A stretch of DNA of 64,000 bases from Paludibacter sp. (GTDB lineage: Bacteria; Bacteroidota; Bacteroidia; Bacteroidales; Paludibacteraceae), in NCBI GenBank assembly GCA_023666945.1, contig JAMPAY010000011.1, positions 1-64,000 of the forward strand. Direction: 5' to 3'. The position numbers and the translations under genes are program-made. The notes under the pieces were generated by a model that saw nothing but the letters and a program-made list of their open reading frames with translations, had not been told where the DNA came from and made no database searches. Below, in pieces: positions 25,694 to 33,658 of the stretch; the stretch's first letter is position 1; the number at the start of each line of letters is the position of its first letter.

Positions 25694-26631
25694 TGGCGAA
25701 AATTGTAAAGGGAAGCGACTTTAAGGGTGTGGTGGACTACATCCTTGACAAGAGTAAGGGCACGCAGGTAGTGGCTTGCGATGGCTTGTTCATGGAGAAT
25801 AATGAAACAATCGCCATGAGTTTCAATGTGCAGTCACAGATGAACATCAAGGTTTCAAAACCTGTAGGGCACATCGCCCTGAGTTTTTCCAAAGAGGACG
25901 CACCACGCCTGACAGACCGTGCAATGGCAGGAATCGCCCTTGAATATATGGAGCGGATGGGGATTGTAAACACGCAGTTCTTCATCGCCCGGCACTTCGA
26001 CAAGGAGCATCCGCACGTGCATATCGCCTACAATCGGATAGACAATGACGGCAACACCATTTCAGACAGAAACGAGCGGTTGCGCAGCACCCGTATCTGT
26101 AAAGAGCTTACTTTGAAATATGGCTTGTATATGTCAAACGGAAAAGAGGACGTCAAGCGCAACCGCCTGAAAGAGCCGGACAAGACGAAATACGAGCTAC
26201 ACGACATCCTCAAAACGGAAGTCGGCAGGTGCGGTAACTGGAACGTGCTTGTCGCCAACCTGAAGCGGCAGGGCGTGGAAGTCCAATTCAAACACAAGGG
26301 GTAGAACAACGAGGTGCAGGGTGTCGTTTTCACCAAGAACGGCTACCACTTCAACGGCTCCAAGGTAGACAGGCGTTTCAGCTACTCCAAGATTGACGCT
26401 GCCTTGCAGCGCAACAGGAACGAGGAACGTATGAACCTGATACCGAAAGCCTATACAACAGATGTGCCAAACGTAACTTCCGGCACTGCAAGAGGTGAAC
26501 TTTTTAGCGGCTCATTGGGGTTGCTCAACGGCAACGCTCCGTCCTATAACGCCACCGATGCAGAAGCCAATCAGGAGATGGCAGAGATGCTTCGCCGAAA
26601 GAAGAAACGCAAACGTGGAATGAAATTATAA
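25690..26631 (+). pseudogene. mobA: MobA relaxase with an in-frame TAG
   Basis: Relaxase/mobilization nuclease. Its metal-binding HUH motif is HPHVHIAYNRI, and the segment AKIVKGSDFKGVVDYIL is the usual N-terminus of Bacteroidales relaxases. TAG at 26302-26304 interrupts the frame after VQFKHKG. The same frame continues at once with NNEVQGVVFTKNGYHFNGSKVDRRFS and a basic tail to 26631. A Lys codon (AAG to TAG) is the likeliest original. The truncated product would keep the catalytic domain but lose the C-terminal third. Confidence 0.85.
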
Positions 26632-26709
26632 AAATGTGTTGAGCTTAACGCATATGCAACAAGCTTTTAGCCGAGAATTGGCATTATCGCTGAATTACAA
26701 TTGATGTAA

Positions 26710-27447
26710 TCATATAATGGCATTGTCTATTGCAGACATCAGAAGGCTCGCTAAATGCAATTTTCTTATAGCATCCGTCCTATCTACGACAACTCTTTCA
26801 TGGACTCTCGGATTACGGATGCATCGTACACTACCGGCAAATAATTCCATATATCCACGCTGAATATCTCGACCAGTTTGAGTGGAAATATCGCCCAATA
26901 CAATTATCGGACTTTTCTCGGAAAATGCCTTTTGCATAGCGGCAGTCCCATCGACATCGTCTCCTGTTTTATCTCGTACAATAGTTTTGACTCTAATCGC
27001 AATCTCTAAAAATGCAGCTTCAACAGCCTCTGGATAATGTGAATTCTCGAATAACTCTTGAGAGGATTTAATTATTTCCGGGTGAATTTCAGTCCAAAAT
27101 GTCGTATCTCTATTTGCAGCGATATGGGCTTGAATATAGCGTAAGGTAGCAATTAGTTGCCCAAAGACAATCGGGTTAATACCATTGTTAGGTATAATTA
27201 TCTGCTGTCCGAATTGATTGTACTGAACCGTATTTTGCAGCTTTATGTTCGGAAGAATTATATCGCGTAATCTCTTTTGATACAAGTCTAATGAACGGGG
27301 GAATAACGGCATTAACTTGTATAACACCGCATACAAACTGGAATAGTCGATTTTTTCACAGGGCACACCTCGTTCAATATTAGAGACTACTGCCTGTATA
27401 GTATCTACACATATTTGCAGTTGTTCAGTAAATGCCTGTTCTTCCAT
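26710..27447 (-). CDS. Ymh-family (TIGR02391-like) protein, HEPN-like
   Basis: The C-terminal half (about 115-245) matches the Ymh family pattern as I know it: IHPEIIKSSQELFENSHYPEAVEAAFLEIAIRVK, KAFSEKSPIIVLGDIST and the closing IRNPRVHERV. Arg211-x4-His216 is the R-x4-H pattern of HEPN RNases, so RNA cleavage or another toxin-like effector role is possible; this is inference. Residues 1-110 are a helical N-terminal part. It is the last gene of the defence operon and starts 23 bases inside vsr, so the two are translationally coupled. The family is recurrent in defence neighbourhoods. Confidence 0.7.
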   Translation of the reverse strand: MEEQAFTEQLQICVDTIQAVVSNIERGVPCEKIDYSSLYAVLYKLMPLFPRSLDLYQKRLRDIILPNIKLQNTVQYNQFGQQIIIPNNGINPIVFGQLIATLRYIQAHIAANRDTTFWTEIHPEIIKSSQELFENSHYPEAVEAAFLEIAIRVKTIVRDKTGDDVDGTAAMQKAFSEKSPIIVLGDISTQTGRDIQRGYMELFAGSVRCIRNPRVHERVVVDRTDAIRKLHLASLLMSAIDNAII

Positions 27448-27859
27448 TTATTATATCGTTATATAATTTTTCTAAGTTATCGAAACGGATTTTCGTTTTA
27501 AGTTGGCATTGCCACACGACAAGAACTTTATATCCCAACTTTTCTAATTCTTGCCTCTTTCGTCCATCTCGCTCTACATTATCGGCAATCTTTTTCTCCC
27601 AATAGTCCAAATTCGTAGCTGGCAGATGCGCCGGTTTGCAGTCTTTATGCCCATGCCAGAAACAGCCATTAACCAATACAACCGCTTTATACTTCGGCAA
27701 AACGATATCAGGAGTTCCCGGCAATGCTTTTACATTCTTCCTATATCTTAAACCACGAGAAAACAAATATTTTCGTACGATAATTTCAGGTGTAGTCTCT
27801 TTACCTTTTACTCGAGACATTATTTCGGAACGTTTAGACGCAGGGAAAATATCAGTCAT
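27425..27859 (-). CDS. vsr: Vsr-family very short patch repair endonuclease
   Basis: It normally nicks T:G mismatches made by deamination of 5-methylcytosine. Motifs: SEIMSRVKGKETTPE (residues 11-25), GTPDIVLP with catalytic Asp51, and the zinc-binding CFWHGHKDC (66-74). 144 residues is the normal length. It is linked to the C5-methyltransferase in the same operon, the usual partner. Its ATG shares one base with the stop of the GHKL gene. In this four-gene setting it might serve as the nuclease of a defence system rather than in repair. Confidence 0.93.
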   Translation of the reverse strand: MTDIFPASKRSEIMSRVKGKETTPEIIVRKYLFSRGLRYRKNVKALPGTPDIVLPKYKAVVLVNGCFWHGHKDCKPAHLPATNLDYWEKKIADNVERDGRKRQELEKLGYKVLVVWQCQLKTKIRFDNLEKLYNDIINGRTGIY

Positions 27860-29520
27860 TATGCTTTGTTAAGTAATTGAATTATACGGGCTTTTATATT
27901 CTCGTATGTTGCTGAAAGACGGCTCTTTGCTGCTTTTGTTAATCGAGATGTGTGCGACATCGCATCGCGTATAGGCTTGTATTCTACTGCATCTCTACGT
28001 AATGAAGCTTTTTTGATCTTATCGGTCTCATCATCTGCTAAATATGCCAGATCATCCATTGCACAATAAGATAGGTCCGTTACACTTTCTCTAATTTCAA
28101 AACTTATATTCGCATTATTTTTATGATTTTCAGCTTTACTTTTCCAATCGTCTATTTGTGTTTGTAATTTTTGCGGAATGCTTATGCTTTTATCTACGAT
28201 ATATTTTCGCAGCAAATTTTCAGCGACAAAACATTCTCCATATGATTCAAAATTGAACTCGGCATCTTGACTGAGATCGTTAATCCATTGCTCGACTTTA
28301 GATCTACTCGCAGTATTGGATTTTGGAGGAATAAAATCATCCGCGACAGCATTAAACAACTCTTTAGATTTACGTTCTTTTTTTGTAAGTCTTTTATTTT
28401 CAGAGTCACCATCTTGTTTCAGTTCTGTGCGCCAGATATCCCAATCATCAATGATGATTTTTATAATTTTCTCTATATCCTGTAAAAAAGCCTTGTATTT
28501 GGGATCGTCCGAGACAACCCCTTCGCGACTACTCGTAAATCGATCAGTTTCATCATCTAATGCATTATAATGTATCTGACCATACAAATAACTTTCGACT
28601 ATTCGTGCGGTTGGGATATGTTTTATAATATCCTTTTCTCGCAGTCGCCCATTAACATATAAGTCAACGCTGACTTTCTCCTCCGAGCCCCTTATTTTCA
28701 GCATCGACGGTTTTTCTACAGAAGCGATGAAGCCAGAAACGGTCTGAATTGAAGATACTAACTCTTTTTCTCTTTTCAAGTTTCCGCTGGCATTTAATGT
28801 CTCTGTGATATACGGATCGTTAGGCTTGTTAATTTTCCACAAGAGCTGAGTGTTATTAACTAACTCTTTTAACTCATTTAATGTAATTTGATCTCCATTT
28901 AGATAAATATTAAAAGATGTGTCCAATAGCGAAAATCTGAAATATAATGCGACCATCTTGCGGATATAGTCTATTCTATTTCGAATACCATCATTGATGT
29001 CTTCAAAAAAGATTATTGTTCCTGACGACATATCTTTTCCGAATTCATTGAGTAATGCCGCATCCGGAACAGTTAAATGATACTCATTAGTAGAAACATC
29101 ATCTTTAATAGCTTCATCAAGACCAGAGTTATCTATGACACCTCCGATAAATTCGGTTTGCGCTGTTTTTGTCCAAACGGTAATTTTTTTTGCGCAAGAC
29201 AATAGAGCTAACTTGCCGATACCTTTACGTCCGATAAATGGACGCCCATTTTCTGTAGCAGAAATATCATTCTTGCGTTTAGAGTAGCCTATTTTCAAGA
29301 ATTTATTTTGAAAATCATTGCTATTCATTCCGCGTCCATCATCTTTGATTATGAGTGTATTTCTATCTCTATCAATGACTATATGCACATTTTTAGCGTC
29401 AGCGTCCCAAGAGTTTGATATAGCTTCGCCCAAAACGGTAATAAAACTCCTATAAAGATTTCTTCCGAGATGATTTAAGATGCTTAATGAAATATTAAAC
29501 GTATAGGTGGGGTTTTCCAT
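27859..29520 (-). CDS. GHKL-family ATPase, MORC/MutL/Hsp90-like (553 aa)
   Basis: The N-terminal ATPase has the N-box GEAISNSWDADA (31-42), the G1 box DDGRGM (60-65) and GRKGIGKLAL (97-106). This is the Bergerat fold of MutL, gyrase B, Hsp90 and MORC proteins. An S5-type domain is expected at about 200-330. The region from about 360 is Lys-rich and helical with no recognised motif. Prokaryotic MORC-like GHKL proteins have been described in restriction-modification neighbourhoods with C5 methylases and Vsr nucleases, which fits this context. It is likely to couple ATP-driven DNA clamping to restriction. It starts 4 bases after the methyltransferase gene. Confidence 0.8.
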   Translation of the reverse strand: MENPTYTFNISLSILNHLGRNLYRSFITVLGEAISNSWDADAKNVHIVIDRDRNTLIIKDDGRGMNSNDFQNKFLKIGYSKRKNDISATENGRPFIGRKGIGKLALLSCAKKITVWTKTAQTEFIGGVIDNSGLDEAIKDDVSTNEYHLTVPDAALLNEFGKDMSSGTIIFFEDINDGIRNRIDYIRKMVALYFRFSLLDTSFNIYLNGDQITLNELKELVNNTQLLWKINKPNDPYITETLNASGNLKREKELVSSIQTVSGFIASVEKPSMLKIRGSEEKVSVDLYVNGRLREKDIIKHIPTARIVESYLYGQIHYNALDDETDRFTSSREGVVSDDPKYKAFLQDIEKIIKIIIDDWDIWRTELKQDGDSENKRLTKKERKSKELFNAVADDFIPPKSNTASRSKVEQWINDLSQDAEFNFESYGECFVAENLLRKYIVDKSISIPQKLQTQIDDWKSKAENHKNNANISFEIRESVTDLSYCAMDDLAYLADDETDKIKKASLRRDAVEYKPIRDAMSHTSRLTKAAKSRLSATYENIKARIIQLLNKA

Positions 29521-29524
29521 AAAT

Positions 29525-30601
29525 TTATATTGTTGTTATAGATTCAATATGTTTGATAATACTTTCAGCTATAACCTCTCCTAATTTTGGAGGTACGGCA
29601 TTGCCGATATATCGAGATGCTTTGGTGATAGCCACATCTTTTTCATTTGCAAAAAACTTATATGTTTTAGGAAATGTTTGTATTAATGCAGCCTCTCTTA
29701 CCGATATAGCCCTGTCCTGCTCCGGATGTCCGAAACGACCATTTCCTAAACCTGTACATTGAGTCGTCATAGTCGGTGCAGGCCGTTCCCATACCATTCT
29801 ACCATACACGCTGCCGAATGATCTTCCTTTCTCTGATTTATGGCATTTCAAAATCAATTCTTCCGGCCAATTGCGCCAACTGCCGCCGTAAGGCGTACTT
29901 CTAATTCTCTGCATATTCAAAGGCGATAAAACTTTCGCTCTATGCAAAGGGTCGTTTTTATCCGTTTCACCTGCTTTCAATTCAGGCAAATTGCCGATAA
30001 CATCTTTGACTTTAACATAATTATCTATAGTATGTGTAGGCGGTATCAGTTCTATATTACCGAATTTAGATGCTAACAATACCAATCGGCGTCGTGTTTG
30101 CGGCACTCCGTAATCGGGACAATATACAGGATTAACCCATACTTTGTAGTCTTTCCTCCTCAAAAGCTCGACAAAATCCTGCAATACTGGTTTTTCTTTG
30201 AATGACAGAATTTGCGCGACATTCTCCATTGTAACGATATCGGGTTCGACATCTTCCACCAGACGACCGAATTCATACAAAAGGTCGTATTTATTGGGAT
30301 CTTTCTTTTTATTTTTGAAAGCATATGAAGAGAACGGCTGACACGGAGCACATCCGGCCAATACCCGAATAGAATTCTTGCTATATTGGGAGCGTATTTC
30401 ATCGGCAGATACGGTCTTTATATCTTTGTATATGAACTTAGCCTCATTATTCGTTTCGTAAGCATATTGACAAGTCGAATCAAGGTCGTAACCTGCGAGA
30501 ATATCGAAGCCCTTGCTTTTCATCCCGAAGCTCAGTCCACCGATTCCGCAAAATAAGTCTATAACCTCTATTTTGGGAATCTTCTTACAACTTTTCTTCA
30601 T
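29525..30601 (-). CDS. DNA (cytosine-5-)-methyltransferase
   Basis: All key C5-MTase motifs are present: I, IDLFCGIGGLSFG (14-26); IV, GCAPCQPF with catalytic Cys87; VI, MENVAQI (125-131); VIII, VPQTRRRLVLLAS (166-178); X, GNAVPPKLGEVIAE (333-346). A target-recognition region lies at about 185-325. 358 residues is typical. It would mark host DNA for the downstream GHKL-Vsr-Ymh set; the target sequence cannot be read from the protein. It sits between the MjaI-like enzyme and the GHKL ATPase. Confidence 0.94.
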   Translation of the reverse strand: MKKSCKKIPKIEVIDLFCGIGGLSFGMKSKGFDILAGYDLDSTCQYAYETNNEAKFIYKDIKTVSADEIRSQYSKNSIRVLAGCAPCQPFSSYAFKNKKKDPNKYDLLYEFGRLVEDVEPDIVTMENVAQILSFKEKPVLQDFVELLRRKDYKVWVNPVYCPDYGVPQTRRRLVLLASKFGNIELIPPTHTIDNYVKVKDVIGNLPELKAGETDKNDPLHRAKVLSPLNMQRIRSTPYGGSWRNWPEELILKCHKSEKGRSFGSVYGRMVWERPAPTMTTQCTGLGNGRFGHPEQDRAISVREAALIQTFPKTYKFFANEKDVAITKASRYIGNAVPPKLGEVIAESIIKHIESITTI

Positions 30602-30626
30602 CGTTATCTTATTGATATTTAGTTGA

Positions 30627-31310
30627 TTATTCGGATAGACGCATTATCTCTGCGCATATTTGATCAACGATGTCTTTGTTTGCAATCTCACCATCCAAGC
30701 TGAATACAATGAAGACGTCACCGCCGAATTGTTCTTTGAACGACGCGAAGCTCGCTTTCATTCGCTCGGTCAACGAATAGCAGCCGAAATTGGCACTCGC
30801 CGTTATCGGTTTTATTTGTATTCCGATACATTTGTCGCCAACCTTTGCTATGTAATCGACATCTCCGGCGTGATCTAATTCCGGGTCGCTTTCTTCAAAT
30901 ACGATGTTAGGAAATATCTTCGCTAAACCATCATTGACAACCGATTTCTCTCGCAGATATCCGTCATAAGTACGATTTATCGTTAGATTATAGATATAAT
31001 CAATGCAGTCTTGCTCCGTCAGCTCTCGGAATGCAGCTTCCCATTCGGGAATAACCACTTCCGTAATTTTCGCATACAGCCTTTCACCCAACTCTTTTAG
31101 ACTCTCGATGGTTATTTTCGTTGAATTCTTGCCTGCCGTATGTGCATTCTCGAAATACCAAGTTTTCCATTCTTCGAATGAGGCCGGCTGACAATCTCGT
31201 ATGAGAGCCATGACAGCACCTACCTTGTTAGGTCGAGAGAGTTGGTATGTTTGGCAAGCGTAGTTCAAAACACGTTCTTTCTTGCCGAAGTTCATTGAGT
31301 ATCTTTCCAT
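30627..31310 (-). CDS. MjaI-family-like type II restriction endonuclease
   Basis: The N-terminus NYACQTYQLSRPNKVGAVMALIRDCQP and FEEWKTWYF agree with the MjaI restriction-enzyme family as I know it. A PD-(D/E)xK-like site is visible as LDHAGDVDYIAKVGDKCIGIQIKP (Asp150 or Asp152, Gln165, Lys167). The prototype cuts CTAG and is paired with an N4-cytosine methyltransferase, which agrees with the SPPYW enzyme two genes upstream. 227 residues; an internal ATG at 31295 is an alternative start. The CTAG specificity is inferred from the family only. Confidence 0.75.
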   Translation of the reverse strand: MERYSMNFGKKERVLNYACQTYQLSRPNKVGAVMALIRDCQPASFEEWKTWYFENAHTAGKNSTKITIESLKELGERLYAKITEVVIPEWEAAFRELTEQDCIDYIYNLTINRTYDGYLREKSVVNDGLAKIFPNIVFEESDPELDHAGDVDYIAKVGDKCIGIQIKPITASANFGCYSLTERMKASFASFKEQFGGDVFIVFSLDGEIANKDIVDQICAEIMRLSE

Positions 31311-31312
31311 AT

Positions 31313-31642
31313 CTATGGTATTATGTTATTTTGATTCGCTTGATTCCAAGCAGTTTTAACTTCTATGCTTATAGTGTTAATATCCGCAGCTCTTGCAACA
31401 AGCGCTTTAATATAATCAGAAACTTCTTTTTTATTATTAGAACGCCAATATCCTTTTTTAGGAGAACTTATAATGATATTTCCTTGTTGTATCGCATATC
31501 TAATTAACGATCTCGTTTCTACTTGATTTCCATCTGTTGGGTAGTTAAGCGCAAGGGCAATATCTTCCGCATGCATTGCATTCTGTTTTCCGAATGGAAT
31601 GATACTTAATAATTGTTGTACTTCTTGTAGAGTATTAGCCAT
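31313..31642 (-). CDS. Small winged-helix protein in the R-M operon (109 aa)
   Basis: The segment ETRSLIRYAIQQGNIIISSPKKGYWRSNNKKEVSDYIKALVARA has the look of a winged helix with a GYW wing, similar to small DNA-binding proteins in phage and R-M loci. It lies one base after the methyltransferase gene and two bases before the restriction gene, so it belongs to this R-M system. It may delay or repress endonuclease synthesis, or be a specificity accessory. Function unproven. Confidence 0.65.
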   Translation of the reverse strand: MANTLQEVQQLLSIIPFGKQNAMHAEDIALALNYPTDGNQVETRSLIRYAIQQGNIIISSPKKGYWRSNNKKEVSDYIKALVARAADINTISIEVKTAWNQANQNNIIP

Positions 31643-31643
31643 A

Positions 31644-32912
31644 TTAGTATGCCATGAATTTGAGTTTATATTTATAATTCATTTTTGTGTCCACCATAGC
31701 TAATTTGTTTTTTAGCAAATGTGCGTTAATGAACGTCTTATTGTCCAAATATAAATAACATAGGAGGTTATTATTATCGTCATATTTTACATCGTCGAAA
31801 CGCATGTAAACTTTTCTTCCTTTTGTTTTACCTTTGATATATTCAATAGCTTGCTCGGACACATTTGCATCGGGGGTTATCCCAATAAGTTTGACAACCA
31901 ATCCAGTGTTAAGTAGAATTAAATTAGGCGATATTATCTCTTTTACAGAAAAATATTCCTCGCGCTCTTTGCTGCTCTTATCTATTTTAGAGCCGAACTG
32001 CAATTGTTTGATGTCTATTTTACTATCCATCTTATGTGGGTCGTTGAACATATAGGGCAGCGCTCTCATTTTGTTGTTGATGTCGAATTTTGCATCATCC
32101 TGTTCAAATGAATATTCCGCATCTTCGAACAACGATGCTGAAACTACCTTCTGCTCGTAATACTGCCTGAAGTCGGAATTGATTTCATATCCGATAGAAT
32201 TTCTTTGCAGATTGCGAGCCGCTAATGCCGTCGTACCGCTACCCATAAATGGATCGAATACGGTTTCTCCGGCAAAAGAAAACATCTTTATCAAGCGACG
32301 TGGAAGCTCTTCCGGGAATACAGCTATATGTCCGTCTTGTTTCGCTCCTCCAAAGTTCCAATGTGACGCAAAAAAGGTATTCCATTCCTCTTTCGACATC
32401 TCTGAAAGTTTCTTTTGCTCGATAGTCGGGACAGGGGCTTTGCCTTGTTTCTTGAAGATGAGTATAAACTCATAGTCTATTTTAAGAATGCCATTACGCG
32501 GATAGGGGAAACTGCCCATAACAGCACCGCCGCCGGTCGTATTCATCGTGGTCTGTTTCTGCCATATGACAGCTCCCATATAATCCATTCCAAGCGTCTC
32601 GCAGAAACGGATTATCTCGGTTCTAATAGGGATAACCTTATATCTGCCGTAATATACGGAACGGGCAAACTGGTCGCCGATATTTATGCACAAGCGGCAG
32701 CCGTCATGCAACACGCGATAGCATTCTGCCCAAACTGCGTTCAGATTGTTTATATAGCTCTCATAGCTATCATGGAACCCGATTTGTCCGTCGTTCCCAT
32801 AATCCTTCAATTGCCAATATGGAGGCGATGTAATTATAAGATGGACGGATTTATCTTTTATACGAGACAAGTTGCGACTATCTCCCTTTATTAGTCTATG
32901 CGTTGTTTTCAT
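31644..32912 (-). CDS. N4-cytosine-type DNA methyltransferase with C-terminal SNase-like domain (422 aa)
   Basis: Motif IV is TSPPYWQLKDYG (28-39), the SPPYW form usual in N4-cytosine enzymes. Motif I is DPFMGSGTTALAARN (220-234), so the order is IV before I (beta class). The catalytic part ends near residue 255. Residues about 320-420 resemble the staphylococcal nuclease fold (LLNTGLVVKLIGITPD, a central helix, RKVYMRFD, LLCYLYLDNKTFINAHLLKNKLAMV). The Arg expected just before the LLCYLYL strand is replaced by Asn, so this domain may bind rather than cut. It overlaps the HTH gene by 17 bases. It is probably the protective partner of the MjaI-like endonuclease. Confidence 0.85.
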   Translation of the reverse strand: MKTTHRLIKGDSRNLSRIKDKSVHLIITSPPYWQLKDYGNDGQIGFHDSYESYINNLNAVWAECYRVLHDGCRLCINIGDQFARSVYYGRYKVIPIRTEIIRFCETLGMDYMGAVIWQKQTTMNTTGGGAVMGSFPYPRNGILKIDYEFILIFKKQGKAPVPTIEQKKLSEMSKEEWNTFFASHWNFGGAKQDGHIAVFPEELPRRLIKMFSFAGETVFDPFMGSGTTALAARNLQRNSIGYEINSDFRQYYEQKVVSASLFEDAEYSFEQDDAKFDINNKMRALPYMFNDPHKMDSKIDIKQLQFGSKIDKSSKEREEYFSVKEIISPNLILLNTGLVVKLIGITPDANVSEQAIEYIKGKTKGRKVYMRFDDVKYDDNNNLLCYLYLDNKTFINAHLLKNKLAMVDTKMNYKYKLKFMAY

Positions 32913-33201
32913 ATTCTGCCGTATTACGAGTTTCTATTACCATTTGTAATGTCTTATCCGCCAAATCGTATTCTTCATGAATTATAGAGACAATTCTGTC
33001 GGCTAACCATAAACATAGCAAGTCTTCAGTTTCGACATTGAGAATCTGCGAGAGAGTAATTACTTGTTCTCGCTTTGCCCGACGCTCTCCGCGCTCGATA
33101 CGGCTATACATAGGCACATCAATGCCCAATGAATTTGCCATTTGGCGTTGTAGCAATCTACGACTCTCACGTAACTCTTTTATCTTATCTCTGAACAACA
33201 T
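32896..33201 (-). CDS. XRE-type helix-turn-helix regulator (controller-like)
   Basis: 101 residues. The HTH is at about 14-62 (LLQRQMANSLGIDVPMYSRIERGERRAKREQVITLSQIL). A short C-terminal tail could serve dimerisation. It is first in the defence operon and overlaps the methyltransferase gene. This is the position of controller (C) proteins, which delay restriction until DNA is methylated. A palindrome over the promoter upstream may be its own operator. Confidence 0.82.
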   Translation of the reverse strand: MLFRDKIKELRESRRLLQRQMANSLGIDVPMYSRIERGERRAKREQVITLSQILNVETEDLLCLWLADRIVSIIHEEYDLADKTLQMVIETRNTAEYENNA

Positions 33202-33219
33202 CTCGAATCAATTTGTCAT

Positions 33220-33234
33220 TATTTGGCAAATATA
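33220..33234 (-). promoter_or_regulatory. Promoter/operator of the defence operon
   Basis: On the minus strand the -7 box TATATTTG is at 33234-33227. The palindrome TATTTG-C-CAAATA (33220-33232) overlaps it. The ATG at 33201 is 25 bases downstream. No clear -33 TTTG is seen, so the promoter may need activation. A palindrome over the -7 box fits control by the HTH protein. Confidence 0.5.
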
Positions 33235-33449
33235 GTGATTTTATTCCGAATATGGGTATAAATAGTCCGTTAAAATTTTAAATTTAAGTGTTGGCGATGG
33301 ATGAGATGGGTTACTTGCGTTGTGCAGGTTTGCTGAAATTTATTTAAGTCAAATTTGCCTGTCAGTGCAAATGTCTCATTATTTTTGTGTACTTTTGCAC
33401 TAAGATGAGAGGTCATGTTAAGCAACTCACAGCAAAGCGCAGAAATAGG

Positions 33450-33471
33450 AACGGTTGCCAATTCGTTACCC
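33450..33471 (+). other. Candidate attR core
   Basis: The site reads AACGGTT-GCCAAT-TCGTTACCC, the same orientation as 20681-20702. The outer 7 and 9 bases are identical; the differences are confined to the central six. It marks the probable right end of the element. Confidence 0.55.
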
Positions 33472-33658
33472 AATTTTCTGCCATTCTTCCGAACCTCCTA
33501 TGCTTAAGGAGGTTATACGATTCTTCCAGAATTACTGAAAACGCCTTAATCCGCCAAATGGTTTCTTATTGTATGTAGCGTGATTACATAGATTGGGGAG
33601 CCTAATTGTTATTTCAGTTAGCAGCTTACCGATATTGACAAAATGAAAGGTCGACGAG

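Larger units (their letters stand above)
20646..33471. mobile_element. Integrated mobilizable element with defence cargo
   Basis: The span is bounded by a left-end inverted repeat at 20646-20703 and a pair of imperfect direct repeats (20681-20702 and 33450-33471). From left to right it carries a tyrosine integrase reading inward, a small DNA-binding protein, primase-helicase, CHC2/Toprim primase, a possible oriT, MobC and MobA. This is the gene order of Bacteroidales mobilizable transposons. The minus-strand defence operon follows. The mobility genes are visibly richer in G+C than the AT-rich defence genes, which suggests separate origins. The mobility module is inactivated by frameshifts and stops. 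The exact ends are inferred and could be off by tens of bases. Confidence 0.7.

Noticed and set aside
20812..26631. Sequencing error as the cause of the frameshifts and stops
   Set aside because: Not excluded, but six errors in 6 kb with none in the other 58 kb of coding sequence is unlikely, and the TAG changes are substitutions rather than homopolymer slips.
33404..33577. Short plus-strand frame just after the TACTTTTG box at 33390
   Set aside because: It crosses the candidate attR core and a hairpin and has no recognisable sequence. I treat it as junction DNA, perhaps a disrupted gene start, not a gene.
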